The position numbers and the translations under genes are program-made. Shown here piece after piece: positions 54,102-63,684 of a stretch of DNA of 64,000 bases. This DNA is from Parapedobacter sp. SGR-10 (GTDB lineage Bacteria; Bacteroidota; Bacteroidia; Sphingobacteriales; Sphingobacteriaceae). Every line of letters begins with the position of its first letter. The first letter of the stretch is position 1. The stretch lies in assembly GCF_011030405.1 (NCBI RefSeq), contig NZ_JAAJTJ010000006.1, positions 62,001-126,000 of the forward strand. Direction: 5' to 3'. The notes beneath the pieces were generated by a model. It searched no databases. It was not told where the DNA came from and saw nothing but the letters and a program-made list of their open reading frames with translations.

Positions 54102-55058
54102 ATGCCTTTGCAATTCAACACGGTAAAATTGTTCGCTGGCTCAGGAACACAAGAACTAGCTGAAAAAATCTCTACAGCTTACGGCAAACCACTTGGAGAC
54201 ATGACCCTATCCAAATTTAGCGATGGCGAAATCCAACCTTTCTACAACGAATCGGTTCGCGGCAGCGATGTGTTTTTAATCCAATCGACCAATCAACCCA
54301 CGGACAACTTGCTGGAATTATTATTGATGATCGATGCAGCCAAACGTGCTTCTGCCCATTACATCACGGCAGTAGTTCCCTACTTTGGTTTTGCCCGCCA
54401 GGACCGTAAGGACAAACCTCGTGTGGCTATCGGGGCCAAAATGATTGCAAACCTGATTACCGCAGCGGGGGCGCATCGTATCATGACGATGGACCTGCAT
54501 GCCGCACAGATACAGGCCTTTTTCGATATCCCTGTGGATCACCTGGACGGATCTGTCATTTTTGTTCCGTACATCAAATCGTTGAATCTGCCCAACCTGA
54601 CCATTGCCTCTCCCGATATGGGGGGATCATACCGTGCACGTACATTTGCCAAGTTTTTCAATGCAGAGGTCATCATCTGCGACAAACGACGCAAACGTGC
54701 CAATGAGATCGAATCCATGTCCATCATTGGGGATGTGACAGATCAGGACGTGGTATTGATCGACGACATCTGCGATACTGCCGGCACATTATCCAAAGCG
54801 GCGGCTTTGATCATGGAAAATGGAGCCAGATCCGTCAGAGCGGTCTGTACACATGCCGTACTATCGGGAAAAGCTTACGAGACCATTGAGAATTCTGTCC
54901 TGTCAGAAATGATCGTAACCGATACCATTAAGCTCGATCCCGAAAAAGTAAAAAACAGTTCAAAGATAAAGGTATTATCTACTGCAGACTTGTTTTCTAA
55001 AGCCATCAAAAGTGTCAATCAGCATTCCTCGATTGCAGAATTGTTCCAAGTAGATTAA
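54102..55058 (+). CDS. prs: Ribose-phosphate pyrophosphokinase (PRPP synthetase)
   Basis: Makes PRPP from ribose-5-phosphate and ATP for nucleotide, His and Trp synthesis. The 318-aa protein has the ATP-site segment PYFGFARQDRKD, the Mg/ATP region TMDLHAAQIQAFFDIPVDHL and the PRPP-binding loop VVLIDDICDTAGT. Length and order are normal. Confidence 0.97.
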   Translation: MPLQFNTVKLFAGSGTQELAEKISTAYGKPLGDMTLSKFSDGEIQPFYNESVRGSDVFLIQSTNQPTDNLLELLLMIDAAKRASAHYITAVVPYFGFARQDRKDKPRVAIGAKMIANLITAAGAHRIMTMDLHAAQIQAFFDIPVDHLDGSVIFVPYIKSLNLPNLTIASPDMGGSYRARTFAKFFNAEVIICDKRRKRANEIESMSIIGDVTDQDVVLIDDICDTAGTLSKAAALIMENGARSVRAVCTHAVLSGKAYETIENSVLSEMIVTDTIKLDPEKVKNSSKIKVLSTADLFSKAIKSVNQHSSIAELFQVD

Positions 55059-55069
55059 CAGCTAGCAAT

Positions 55070-55098
55070 AAAAAAAGACCCAAATTGGGTCTTTTTTT
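55070..55098. terminator. Shared terminator between prs and tex
   Basis: AAAAAAAGACCC and GGGTCTTTTTTT form a perfect 12-bp stem around AAATT, with A/T tracts on both sides; a bidirectional terminator between convergent genes. Confidence 0.9.
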
Positions 55099-55100
55099 AT

Positions 55101-57320
55101 TTACTTAAACCTGCTGGCCAACGCCGCCAGCTTGGAAGCCATGTCCGTTTCGGCTCCTCTACTCTCTCGCTTTTCCGAATGTTTGCGCGGCCCTCTTTCT
55201 TCGGTTTTCATCGATAAGCTGATACGCTTTCTTTTTTCATCTACCTCGATGACCGTCACCATCACTTTCTGCTGTACCTTGACCACCTCATGCGGATCCG
55301 ATACAAAACGGTTGGCCAACTGGCTCAAATGCACCAACCCATCCTGATGCACACCAATGTCCACAAAAGCCCCAAAGTTGGTAATATTGGTCACAATACC
55401 CGGCAATTTCATGCCCACACGCAAATCAGAAACTGCATTCACGCCATCAGTAAAGGAGAAGGCCTCAAACTGTTCACGGGGATCTAAGCCCGGCTTAGCC
55501 AGTTCGGCCATGATATCATTCAGCGTGGGCAACCCTACCTCATCGCTGATATACTTTTTGAGATCGATCTGCTTACGGAGTTTGTCGTCTTTCATCAGCT
55601 CAGCTACATCTACACCAAGATCCCTGGCCATTTGTTCCACCAAAGCATAACGCTCAGGATGTACAGCAGAGGCATCCAGAGGATGTCGTCCATTACGGAT
55701 ACGCAGGAAACCGGCAGCCTGCTCAAAAGCTTTATCTCCCAGACGAGGTACTTTTTTCAGTTCTCGGCGAGAGCTAAAAGGGCCATTTTCCTTCCGGTAA
55801 TTGACGATCTGCTGGGCCAATGCAGGACCTAAGCCCGAGATGTAAGCCAGAATCTGTTTGGAAGCCGTGTTGAGCTCCACACCCACAGCGTTCACGCAGG
55901 ACATGACCGTGTCATCCAATGCTGTTTGTAATTTATTTTGATCCACATCGTGTTGGTATTGGCCTACGCCAATGGATTTAGGGTCGATCTTGACCAACTC
56001 TGCCAGGGGATCCATCAAACGTCGACCAATGGATACAGCCCCTCTGACCGTTACATCCTGCTCGGGAAATTCTTCCCGTGCAGTTTCTGAAGCCGAATAA
56101 ATGGATGCTCCACTTTCATTGACCATCACGATGACGACATTGGACAACCCCAATTGACGTATAAAATCTTCGGTTTCCCGCCCTGCCGTACCGTTGCCAA
56201 TGGCGATGGCCTCTATAGCGTATTTATCAACCAGATGTCGAACGGTTTTCTCCGCTTCGCTTCTACCTCCGGCACCGCTGTGCGGAAAAATAGCCGTATT
56301 CTCCAACAAGTTGCCTTGGGCATCCAATACCACCGTCTTACATCCGGTACGAAATCCCGGATCGATGGCCAAAATACGTTTTTGTCCCAATGGAGCTGCC
56401 AACAGAAGTTGCCGTACATTGTCCGCAAAGACCTTGATGGCCTCTTCATCAGCTTTCTGCCGAGTCAGGACACGTAATTCAGTTTCCATAGAAGGTTTTA
56501 GCAAGCGTTTGTAACCATCGATGATGGCAAGTTCTACCTGTTTGGATGCCCCATTTTTCGCTTTCAGATAAAGGTTTTCAATAAGCGGCAGTACACTTCC
56601 CTCCTCCACCTGTATATCAAGATACAGCAGTTCTTCTTTCTCTCCCCGGCGCATAGCCAATACACGATGCGAAGGAGCGGCGCTCAAAGGCTCTGACCAC
56701 TCGAAATAATCCTTATACTTCAATGCCTCCTCCTCTTTTCCCGGAACAACACGTGAGACAAACAGTCCCTTGTTCAGAAACACCTTACGTACACCTGCAC
56801 GCACTTCTGTATCTTCAGCAATCGTCTCTGCAATAATATCCCTTGCGCCCGCCAAAGCTTCCTCCACCGTGGTCACCCCTCGTTCTTCGTTGACAAATTG
56901 GTCGGCTTTGTTTTCAATAGCACCGGAAGACTGTTCCAGGATAAAGTCTGCCAACTCTTGCAGCCCTTTCTCTCGGGCAATAGATGCACGTGTGCGACGT
57001 TTAGGCTTGTAGGGCAGATAGATATCTTCCAATGCGGCCATCGTCTCAGCAGCCTTGACTTGATTTTCAAGTTCAGGGGTCAACTTGCCTTGCTCGGTAA
57101 TGGATTTCAAGACGGTTTCTTTACGCTTGTCCAATTCCCGCAATTGCAGGATACGGTCACGAATGGCCGTGATCTGCACCTCATCCAGACTCCCGGTCAA
57201 TTCTTTGCGGTAACGTGAAATAAAAGGAACAGTAGCTCCTTCATCCAAAAGGGCAATGGTCGTCCTGACCTGTCTGTCGGTCAGCGACAATTCGTTCGAA
57301 ATAATGATTTCGTGTAACAT
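55101..57320 (-). CDS. tex: Tex-family RNA-binding transcription accessory protein
   Basis: The 739-aa protein has the complete Tex layout: N-terminal helical domain (LSLTDRQVRTTIALLDEGATVPFISRYRKELTG), a YqgF/RNase-H-like domain (ILAIDPGFRTGCKTVVLD), helix-hairpin-helix motifs (LNTASKQILAYISGLGPALAQQIV; RRELKKVPRLGDKAFEQAAGFLRI) and a C-terminal S1 domain (GIVTNITNFGAFVDIGVHQDGLVHLSQL). Tex binds RNA and helps transcription and translation fidelity; details differ between species. The S1 domain is followed by a short basic tail. Confidence 0.95.
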   Translation of the reverse strand: MLHEIIISNELSLTDRQVRTTIALLDEGATVPFISRYRKELTGSLDEVQITAIRDRILQLRELDKRKETVLKSITEQGKLTPELENQVKAAETMAALEDIYLPYKPKRRTRASIAREKGLQELADFILEQSSGAIENKADQFVNEERGVTTVEEALAGARDIIAETIAEDTEVRAGVRKVFLNKGLFVSRVVPGKEEEALKYKDYFEWSEPLSAAPSHRVLAMRRGEKEELLYLDIQVEEGSVLPLIENLYLKAKNGASKQVELAIIDGYKRLLKPSMETELRVLTRQKADEEAIKVFADNVRQLLLAAPLGQKRILAIDPGFRTGCKTVVLDAQGNLLENTAIFPHSGAGGRSEAEKTVRHLVDKYAIEAIAIGNGTAGRETEDFIRQLGLSNVVIVMVNESGASIYSASETAREEFPEQDVTVRGAVSIGRRLMDPLAELVKIDPKSIGVGQYQHDVDQNKLQTALDDTVMSCVNAVGVELNTASKQILAYISGLGPALAQQIVNYRKENGPFSSRRELKKVPRLGDKAFEQAAGFLRIRNGRHPLDASAVHPERYALVEQMARDLGVDVAELMKDDKLRKQIDLKKYISDEVGLPTLNDIMAELAKPGLDPREQFEAFSFTDGVNAVSDLRVGMKLPGIVTNITNFGAFVDIGVHQDGLVHLSQLANRFVSDPHEVVKVQQKVMVTVIEVDEKRKRISLSMKTEERGPRKHSEKRESRGAETDMASKLAALASRFK

Positions 57321-57378
57321 AAAGTGTTAAGTGGTCGAAATAAGGGGTAAAAAGAGTATGCTAAAAAATGACAATTTT

Positions 57379-57876
57379 TTAAGCTTGCTCAGATGGTTTG
57401 TCGTCCTCTTTACCTGTATTTTCTACAGACCCTTCGTCTGATTCCTCTGTTTGATCGGTCGCGAAGTGGTCATTATATCCATATTTATAGTATTCCGTCT
57501 CGTCTACAGGATGCGCACCGGGATCATGCTGATAAGTATTTTCCGGTGCTGTAAAATCAGGAAACTTCTTTTCTACAATTTCCTCATCTGTATGCTCCTC
57601 TATCGCTTCTTCCTCCCCATCTATCGGTGTATCTGTATCGGACGCATAAGTAGATTCTTCTTGATCCTCCCGTGTCACATCAAGATCCTTTTCAAAATTA
57701 TTGATCTGATCGGCGATCTCCTTTTTGATCCCCTCCGAAGCATCTTTAAATTCCCGAATACCTCTTCCTAAACCTCTTGCCAATTCGGGTAGTTTTTTAC
57801 CACCAAAAAGCAGTAGAACCACTACGACAATGACAAACATCTCTTGCGTACCAATATTTAAAAATGCTAATTCCAT
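57379..57876 (-). CDS. tatA: Sec-independent (Tat) translocase protein TatA
   Basis: TatA forms the protein-conducting part of the Tat system. It has the short N-terminal membrane helix (FVIVVVVLLLFGGKKLPELARGLGRGIREFKDA, helix then hinge and amphipathic helix with the invariant FGGKKLPEL). The remaining ~100 residues form an acidic tail, making 165 aa, longer than most TatA (about 60-90). tatC is not in the window. Confidence 0.92.
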   Translation of the reverse strand: MELAFLNIGTQEMFVIVVVVLLLFGGKKLPELARGLGRGIREFKDASEGIKKEIADQINNFEKDLDVTREDQEESTYASDTDTPIDGEEEAIEEHTDEEIVEKKFPDFTAPENTYQHDPGAHPVDETEYYKYGYNDHFATDQTEESDEGSVENTGKEDDKPSEQA

Positions 57877-58062
57877 CTTATTTTTTTATTTCCAAGAAGC
57901 TAAGGTAAGTGTATATTTTTTTTTCGGCAACACCTCTTTGTAATTATTTAGAGATATTGTCTCTTATCCACATCCTCTTCACTGTCTTTAGACTAGCGCA
58001 TGGGTACCGCGTGTGCCATTAAGAATATAAAAAAGTAAAGTTAAACTTCGGAAGTCTTTCCG

Positions 58063-58070
58063 TACCTTTG
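58063..58070 (+). promoter_or_regulatory. -7 box upstream of the MATE gene
   Basis: TACCTTTG fully matches TAnnTTTG and ends 18 nt before the chosen ATG. It also overlaps an in-frame TTG that would otherwise be a candidate start, which argues for the later ATG. Confidence 0.65.
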
Positions 58071-58088
58071 CAGGCCAAAAACAAGGTC

Positions 58089-59435
58089 ATGCGGGAAAGA
58101 AAGAGAGCACATAGATCGTATTATTGGAGTACATTGACACTGGCTATCCCAATCGTCATCTCCCAATTGGGCCATACCATGGTGCAGACAGCAGACACGA
58201 TGATCGTAGGCCATTTTGCGGGGACTATTCCTCTTGCCGCCGTCTCCTTGACGCACTCGGTATTCATGGTAGTTCTGGTCATCGGCCTGGGTATTTCCTA
58301 TGGTCTTACCCCCTTGATTGCCCAGGAAAACGGTAAGTCAAACTATACCGAATGTGCCAAACTGCTTTCCAACAGTTTTTGGGTAAACCTCCTTTCGGGT
58401 ATTTTGCTTTTTTGCATTGTTTATTTTGGTTCTTTTTATGCCATGGAACATGCCGATCAAGATCCTTTGGTTGTCAAGGAAGCAAAACCTTACCTGTTAT
58501 TGCTTGGATTATCCATTATCCCGTTGATGGGATTCAATACGTTCAAACAATTTGCCGAAGGCCTAGGTTTTACCCGACAAGCCATGCAGGTCACGATATG
58601 GGGCAATGTCCTCAATGTGGTCATAGCCATTATCTTGGTCAAAGGTATGTTTGGCTTCAAACCTATGGGGATCAGCGGGGTAGGGGCCGCAACATTGATC
58701 GACCGTACATTGATGTTTTTCGTCATGATGATCTATGTACTGCGTTCCCGCCATTTCAAAAAATATCTCTCGACCTTCAATTGGCTGAGCATCCAAATCG
58801 GCCGTATCAAAAACATCCTCCGCATAGGTTTTCCTGTCGCCATGCAATATGTATTTGAAATCGGTGCTTTTGCAGGTGCTTCACTCATAGCAGGTAAAAT
58901 CGGAGCCTTGGAACAGGCCTCCCATCAAGTAGCCATCACATTGGCCGCTATGACCTACATGATGGCCAGTGGTATAGCTTCTGCAGCCACCATCAAGGTG
59001 GGCAATAGTTTTGGAAACCACAATTTTTTCAGGTTACAGCGTTTTGCAAGGGTATCCTACCATTTGGTATTGGCTTTCATGATCTTTACGGCACTCCTAT
59101 TTGCCCTACTCAATCAATATTTGCCTTTCCTTATCAGTCAGGATACAGCCGTGATTGCCCTGTCCGCACAACTGTTGATCATTGCAGGTTTATTTCAACT
59201 TTTTGATGGCACGCAGGTTGTCGGTTTGGGCGTGTTGCGGGGAATGGGAGACGTCAATATACCTACCTTCATTACTTTTGTTGCTTATTGGATTGTGGGA
59301 CTGCCTAGTGGGTATTTGATGGGTATTCCAATGGGCATGGGTGTACAGGGAGTGTGGTATGGGCTTACGCTAGGGCTATTGACCTCCTCTCTATTGCTGT
59401 ATGTACGGTATAGGTATATTGTGAAAAAATTATAG
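58089..59435 (+). CDS. MATE-family multidrug exporter
   Basis: A 448-aa inner-membrane protein with 12 predicted helices. The two MATE halves are visible: LAIPIVISQLGHTMVQTADTMIVGHFAG near the start and IGFPVAMQYVFEIGAFAGASLIAGKIG in the second half. These exporters expel cationic drugs in exchange for Na+ or H+; the substrate is unknown. The NorM-like type is most likely. Confidence 0.9.
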   Translation: MRERKRAHRSYYWSTLTLAIPIVISQLGHTMVQTADTMIVGHFAGTIPLAAVSLTHSVFMVVLVIGLGISYGLTPLIAQENGKSNYTECAKLLSNSFWVNLLSGILLFCIVYFGSFYAMEHADQDPLVVKEAKPYLLLLGLSIIPLMGFNTFKQFAEGLGFTRQAMQVTIWGNVLNVVIAIILVKGMFGFKPMGISGVGAATLIDRTLMFFVMMIYVLRSRHFKKYLSTFNWLSIQIGRIKNILRIGFPVAMQYVFEIGAFAGASLIAGKIGALEQASHQVAITLAAMTYMMASGIASAATIKVGNSFGNHNFFRLQRFARVSYHLVLAFMIFTALLFALLNQYLPFLISQDTAVIALSAQLLIIAGLFQLFDGTQVVGLGVLRGMGDVNIPTFITFVAYWIVGLPSGYLMGIPMGMGVQGVWYGLTLGLLTSSLLLYVRYRYIVKKL

Positions 59436-59500
59436 AGACCTATAAGGTTTAACTTTGGTATGTTTAGCTTTTCAATAGCAACTTTATATAGATTTTAAAA

Positions 59501-60193
59501 TCAATCGCACCGAACTGCGCCGTCTACATGGATCAATGGACTGAGGTAAGGTATATCGAGGTTGGCCCCCCGAAGGATAAACCAAACTCCCATCAGAAGG
59601 TATAAAAACGGTAAAACACGAGAAAATCGGCCTTTCAGCATTTGTTTGGAAAAATTTGCCGCAAAGGAAAACACCAACATCAACGGCAAAGTTCCCAGAC
59701 CAAAAAGCACCATAAAAAACCAACTGTTCACCATCCCATCCGCATTCATCGCCGATGCCAATGCCATATACACCATTCCACAAGGTAATATACCATTCAA
59801 TACGCCTGCTACGATAGATCCTCCGGGTCTATAAAGCCACTTGCCCATCATCCTGACAAAAGGTTGGACTGCACGTGTCTGAAAGCGGGCTATAGTGGAT
59901 GATTTTGTGCCGAAAGCATAAAAAACACCTAATATGACCAAGAGTATGCCTGTGAAGATCGAAAGGAATTGCTGCCCGCCCCGGACAACAGCCAGATTGC
60001 CCAATGCTCCCAAAAGGAGACCGATAGCTCCGTAAGTCATGATACGGCCAAACTGATATAGCAGCTTATTCCAGGTCTGTTTCCATGATATCGTCTGGTC
60101 GCCCTGCACGGCGATAAGCAATGGACCACACATGACCGCACAATGCACGCTACCAAACAAACCCATGAAAAAAGCCAGATAATGATAGGTCAT
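59501..60193 (-). CDS. UreH/TauE-SafE-like membrane protein of the cbb3 cluster
   Basis: A 230-aa integral membrane protein with six helices. It starts LAFFMGLFGSVHCAVMCGPLL, the HCxxMCGP motif of the UreH-type (sulfite exporter TauE/SafE-labelled) family, whose Cys and His may bind metal. GILPCGMVYMALASA is the second typical motif. Such genes accompany cco genes in Bacteroidota and may assist copper handling in oxidase assembly (inference). It begins 8 nt after the ccoH-like gene. Confidence 0.8.
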   Translation of the reverse strand: MTYHYLAFFMGLFGSVHCAVMCGPLLIAVQGDQTISWKQTWNKLLYQFGRIMTYGAIGLLLGALGNLAVVRGGQQFLSIFTGILLVILGVFYAFGTKSSTIARFQTRAVQPFVRMMGKWLYRPGGSIVAGVLNGILPCGMVYMALASAMNADGMVNSWFFMVLFGLGTLPLMLVFSFAANFSKQMLKGRFSRVLPFLYLLMGVWFILRGANLDIPYLSPLIHVDGAVRCD

Positions 60194-60201
60194 CCCTTAT
60201 T

Positions 60202-60627
60202 TTATTGCACATATAAAGATTGGGTATCTATATATGCCTTGTTATTGTTCTCCCAAGAAATTTCCAAACTCCAACTTCCCTTTACAAAAGTAGATATTGG
60301 AAGTCGAAATACCTCTGTGTCTGTATAAAACGGAATCTTTGTATCCAATGTACCATCCGAAGGTCGCCTAAATACCAATTGTCCTTTATTTATCGGTCGT
60401 TTAAAGACAATGACCAAGGTATCCTGTTCCAATCTTATACTAGGTTTGGCATGGTCGTCCACCAGATTCTGCTTGCGATCGTACACTTCGTCATAGGCCA
60501 GACTCTTTTCGTAATAATCGTCATCCAACAAGGAGTCCGAGTCCTGCGTAACCATATAAATCCCCGCCCCCACAATGAACAGCATAAATGTGCCCAACCC
60601 TATAACAATCTTCATTCCCCAATTCAT
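60202..60627 (-). CDS. ccoH: FixH/CcoH-like cbb3 oxidase assembly protein
   Basis: A 141-aa protein with one N-terminal membrane helix (MKIVIGLGTFMLFIVGAGIYMVT) and the FixH-family segment LDDDYYEKSLAYDEVYDRKQN, followed by a periplasmic beta-domain. CcoH helps assemble cbb3 oxidase. It lies between ccoG and the UreH-like gene. Confidence 0.85.
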   Translation of the reverse strand: MNWGMKIVIGLGTFMLFIVGAGIYMVTQDSDSLLDDDYYEKSLAYDEVYDRKQNLVDDHAKPSIRLEQDTLVIVFKRPINKGQLVFRRPSDGTLDTKIPFYTDTEVFRLPISTFVKGSWSLEISWENNNKAYIDTQSLYVQ

Positions 60628-60738
60628 AGTTTTTTTGTTTTAGGAAGCAATATACGATATTAATGAAAAATATATAAAAGATCCATGTTCTTCTATTACT
60701 TGCACAACATTTACATCTATACTTCCGTTGTGAAACAC

Positions 60739-60881
60739 TGTCCCCCTCTGGAGGGGGGAAGGGGGAGGAATAAAAGGTATACACAATAGACAGTGACCTA
60801 TCTACTTTTTCAGCCTCCCCCTCCCAACGCTATCTCCAACCGCACTCCCCCTCAATGAGGGGGATATGTATGTGTAATACC
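60739..60881. repeat. Nested GC-rich inverted repeats between ccoH and ccoG
   Basis: CCCCCTCTGGAGGGGG near 60742-60757 and CCCCCTCAATGAGGGGG near 60847-60863 are two short hairpins. GGGGGAGG/CCTCCCCC pairs 60761-60768 with about 60814-60821, and AGGTAT/ATACCT pairs the flanks. This 294-nt gap is the longest in the cco cluster; no ORF. Confidence 0.6.
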
Positions 60882-60921
60882 TATCTATAGTATTAGAATT
60901 AACAATCTAGCAAAAAAATCG

Positions 60922-62313
60922 CTAAGACCCCGGCGGTGCAATAAATGTTGTTTTGAGTTTTTCAACTATCTTTCCATCCGACACCACATTGACCCGAACC
61001 TTGGTCTTATATGTTTTTACGTTTTCTCTCTTTCCGATCAGAAAAAAACTTAATTTGGCCGATCCGTCTTTGGCCAACGTATGTATATTATTGACCAATT
61101 GTATCTGCAAATTACTGTCCTCAGGGACAAGTTCAAAGTCTATTTCCCTTCCACTTTTGTTGATGAGTTCCAATGCATACAGATTGCTGACTGTTCCGTC
61201 CTCACGCATCTGATAGGTACTGCCTGTAGCTCGTAGCAACGAACCTCCAATCTCCGAACGGCTAAAGATCATGTATCCGAATACGCCGATCAGAAATGCT
61301 AATATAACAATATAAATCGTCTGACGGGTTTTGTTTTTCTTGAATTCACCCTTTCCTTCGATTTCGCCTAAGGTATAGAATCCGATCAACCTTTTGGGCT
61401 TATGGATTTTTTCCATCACTGCATCACACGCATCGATACAAGCCGTACAGCTTACGCACTCCATCTGTATACCATTGCGGATATCTATTCCGGTAGGGCA
61501 TACCTGTACGCATAGGTTACAATCGATACAATCTCCTTTATCATTGTCCGTCTCACCCTTTCTCAATTTGCCCCGAGGCTCTCCCCTCTTCTCGTTGTAG
61601 GCCACGGTCATGCTCTGCTCATCGAGCAATACACCCTGCAACCTACCATAAGGACATATCGTCGTACAGACGATCTCCCGTACATAGGCAAAGACACCAT
61701 AAAATACCAATGTGAAAACGACAAGGGAAATGAAACCACCGATATGCTGTTCCAAAGGATCGGTCATGATCTTGAACAGCGCGTCTGAGCCAATGATATA
61801 CGCCAAAAAAATATTGGAAATAGCAAAGGAAATAAGCAGGAAAATACTATGTTTCAGCAGTTTTTTCCAGGCTTTGGCATCGGTATTGGGCCCTTCGTTA
61901 AGTTTACGCTGTTGCATCCAATCCCCTTCGATAAGGTATTCTATCCGTCGGAATATCAATTCCATAAATATGGTCTGCGGACAGGTCCATCCACACCACA
62001 CCCGTCCAAATACTGCCGTAAACAGGACGATACAGACCATGACAATCAACATGCCAAACACAAAAATGTGCAGGTCTTGCGGATAAAAGATGTTTCCAAA
62101 GATAGAGAACTTACGCTCTACGATATTGAACATCATAAAAGGATTGCCATTTATCCGTATAAACGGCCCCAAAAACAGGAACAGTAACAAACCATATCCC
62201 ACCCACTGCCGGTAATTGTAGAATTTACCGGCTGGTTTTTTGGCATATATCCATGTTCTCTTTTTTCCTTTGGACGGCAGAACAGGATTATTATCATTCG
62301 CTACTGCTCCCAT
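60922..62313 (-). CDS. ccoG: Cytochrome cbb3 accessory ferredoxin CcoG (RdxA/FixG)
   Basis: CcoG is a membrane iron-sulfur protein that reduces Cu for cbb3 assembly. The 463-aa protein has five membrane helices, the CGWTCP motif (107-112) and CTTICPYGR (216-224), and two 4Fe-4S motifs (Cys262, 265, 268, 272 and Cys286, 289, 292, 296). The periplasmic C-terminal immunoglobulin-like domain (about 355-463) is intact. Confidence 0.96.
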   Translation of the reverse strand: MGAVANDNNPVLPSKGKKRTWIYAKKPAGKFYNYRQWVGYGLLLFLFLGPFIRINGNPFMMFNIVERKFSIFGNIFYPQDLHIFVFGMLIVMVCIVLFTAVFGRVWCGWTCPQTIFMELIFRRIEYLIEGDWMQQRKLNEGPNTDAKAWKKLLKHSIFLLISFAISNIFLAYIIGSDALFKIMTDPLEQHIGGFISLVVFTLVFYGVFAYVREIVCTTICPYGRLQGVLLDEQSMTVAYNEKRGEPRGKLRKGETDNDKGDCIDCNLCVQVCPTGIDIRNGIQMECVSCTACIDACDAVMEKIHKPKRLIGFYTLGEIEGKGEFKKNKTRQTIYIVILAFLIGVFGYMIFSRSEIGGSLLRATGSTYQMREDGTVSNLYALELINKSGREIDFELVPEDSNLQIQLVNNIHTLAKDGSAKLSFFLIGKRENVKTYKTKVRVNVVSDGKIVEKLKTTFIAPPGS

Positions 62314-62406
62314 TTATTACCCTCTCTCTTTTTACAATACTACTATTTAGTGCAAGACATTTTCATGAGAAGGAGGTATCTCAAAAGGTCTGACAATCCA
62401 TCTAAT

Positions 62407-62519
62407 CGTCATTTCGACCAAAGGGAGAAATCTATGGATGAATTAAAATTAACTATTTTTTCAACAAGCTGAAAAAATGTCTAACTATAGATTTCTCGTC
62501 GTACCTCCTCGAAATGACG
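62407..62519. repeat. Inverted pair of a dispersed repeat between ccoP and ccoG
   Basis: CGTCATTTCGA...GAGAAATCTAT (62407-62435) and its reverse (62487-62519) face each other. The words CGTCATTTCGA and GAGAAATCTAT are found in dispersed repeats of many Bacteroidota. The pair could form a large hairpin and may limit read-through from ccoP to ccoG. Confidence 0.65.
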
Positions 62520-62565
62520 GCATGATTGACTTGTTAGCCTCCCATAGCCTTGTCTTGTACAGAAT

Positions 62566-63456
62566 CTATTCATTCACAACTTCTTCGCCAGTCGGTCCCT
62601 CTCCGCTTCCACCACCATACGTGACTTCTATACCTTCTGCGGCTTTGGCATTGGCCGGATTGGTGTCACGCAAGGTAATGATATAGCTACTTACTTCTGC
62701 AATCTGCGCCGGTGTCAACGTCTGCTCCCAAGGCACCATACCTTTTTCCGGAACGCCGTATTTTACGGTTTTAAATATATCTTTAATCTCTCCTCCATGT
62801 ATCCAATGGCGATCCGTCAAGTTGGGACCGATGGTTCCTTCACCATTATTGCCATGGCACGCTGCACAGTTAGCCATAAATATAGCCTTACCTGCCGGGG
62901 CCAATGCTTCGTTGAACTCTACCGAACTCTCATCCACCAAGCTGGCTGACTGTGCCAAGTATTCCTGTTTTGCTTTTTCGGCCTGCGCCATCTCGTGCAG
63001 GTATTCCTGATCTTGATTCATTCCCCATCCGAACACATGGTAGACCAATAGATAGAAAAAACCAAATACAATAGTTCCATAAAACAAGGCATTAAACCAA
63101 AGAGGAACGGGATTGTCTAGTTCTACGATACCATCATATTCATGATCGATCATCAGATCCTTCTCTTCCTCTATAGGACGCAATCCCAATAGACCGATCC
63201 AAAAATTGTTCCATCTATCCTTTATACTTCTACGTGATGCGTGTGCTTTTTGTGCCTCTGTCTGCACGGCTTCGGGCATCGTGATCTGCAAGATCGAACG
63301 CAGCGCCTTTTGTATGACGATCGCAAAGATGAGCAGCGTCACCATGACGATCACAAACGTAATGATCAAAATATCCGTATAAATATTGCCTGAACCGGAC
63401 AGCCAGTTCGAAACCGATGGAACGGCTGCCTCTGCTGCTAATAAATGTAAACTCAT
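62566..63456 (-). CDS. ccoP: Cytochrome cbb3 oxidase subunit III (CcoP), one haem
   Basis: CcoP passes electrons to the CcoNO catalytic core. The 296-aa protein has an N-terminal membrane helix (about 27-50), the CcoP segment HEYDGIVELDNPVPLWFNALFY, a second helix (120-142), and a cytochrome c domain with CAACH (197-201) and MVPWEQ (Met ligand candidate). Only one CXXCH exists; many proteobacterial CcoP have two. The ATG overlaps the ccoQ stop by 4 nt. Confidence 0.94.
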   Translation of the reverse strand: MSLHLLAAEAAVPSVSNWLSGSGNIYTDILIITFVIVMVTLLIFAIVIQKALRSILQITMPEAVQTEAQKAHASRRSIKDRWNNFWIGLLGLRPIEEEKDLMIDHEYDGIVELDNPVPLWFNALFYGTIVFGFFYLLVYHVFGWGMNQDQEYLHEMAQAEKAKQEYLAQSASLVDESSVEFNEALAPAGKAIFMANCAACHGNNGEGTIGPNLTDRHWIHGGEIKDIFKTVKYGVPEKGMVPWEQTLTPAQIAEVSSYIITLRDTNPANAKAAEGIEVTYGGGSGEGPTGEEVVNE

Positions 63457-63653
63457 GATTTCTTTTGCTCTTCAGATGAATAATCGATTTGTTGCTCCGA
63501 TTCATCAAATGGTATCTCCTTCATGTACTTGATATAGTCCTTTTTCATAAAGAACAGCATCAGCCCCACGGTCACAAAGAAGACGATGAATATCCACAGT
63601 GATACGATCAGATATATCTCGTCACCATGTAAATTTGTTATTTGCTTGAACAT
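63453..63653 (-). CDS. ccoQ: CcoQ/FixQ-like small cbb3 oxidase subunit
   Basis: A 66-aa protein with one membrane helix (YLIVSLWIFIVFFVTVGLMLFF) and a charged C-terminus. The size and the place between ccoO and ccoP fit CcoQ, which stabilises the oxidase. Sequence conservation in this family is low, so the name rests mainly on context. Confidence 0.78.
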   Translation of the reverse strand: MFKQITNLHGDEIYLIVSLWIFIVFFVTVGLMLFFMKKDYIKYMKEIPFDESEQQIDYSSEEQKKS

Positions 63654-63684
63654 TTTCTCTCCTGTTTTTTTAATACAACCAATT

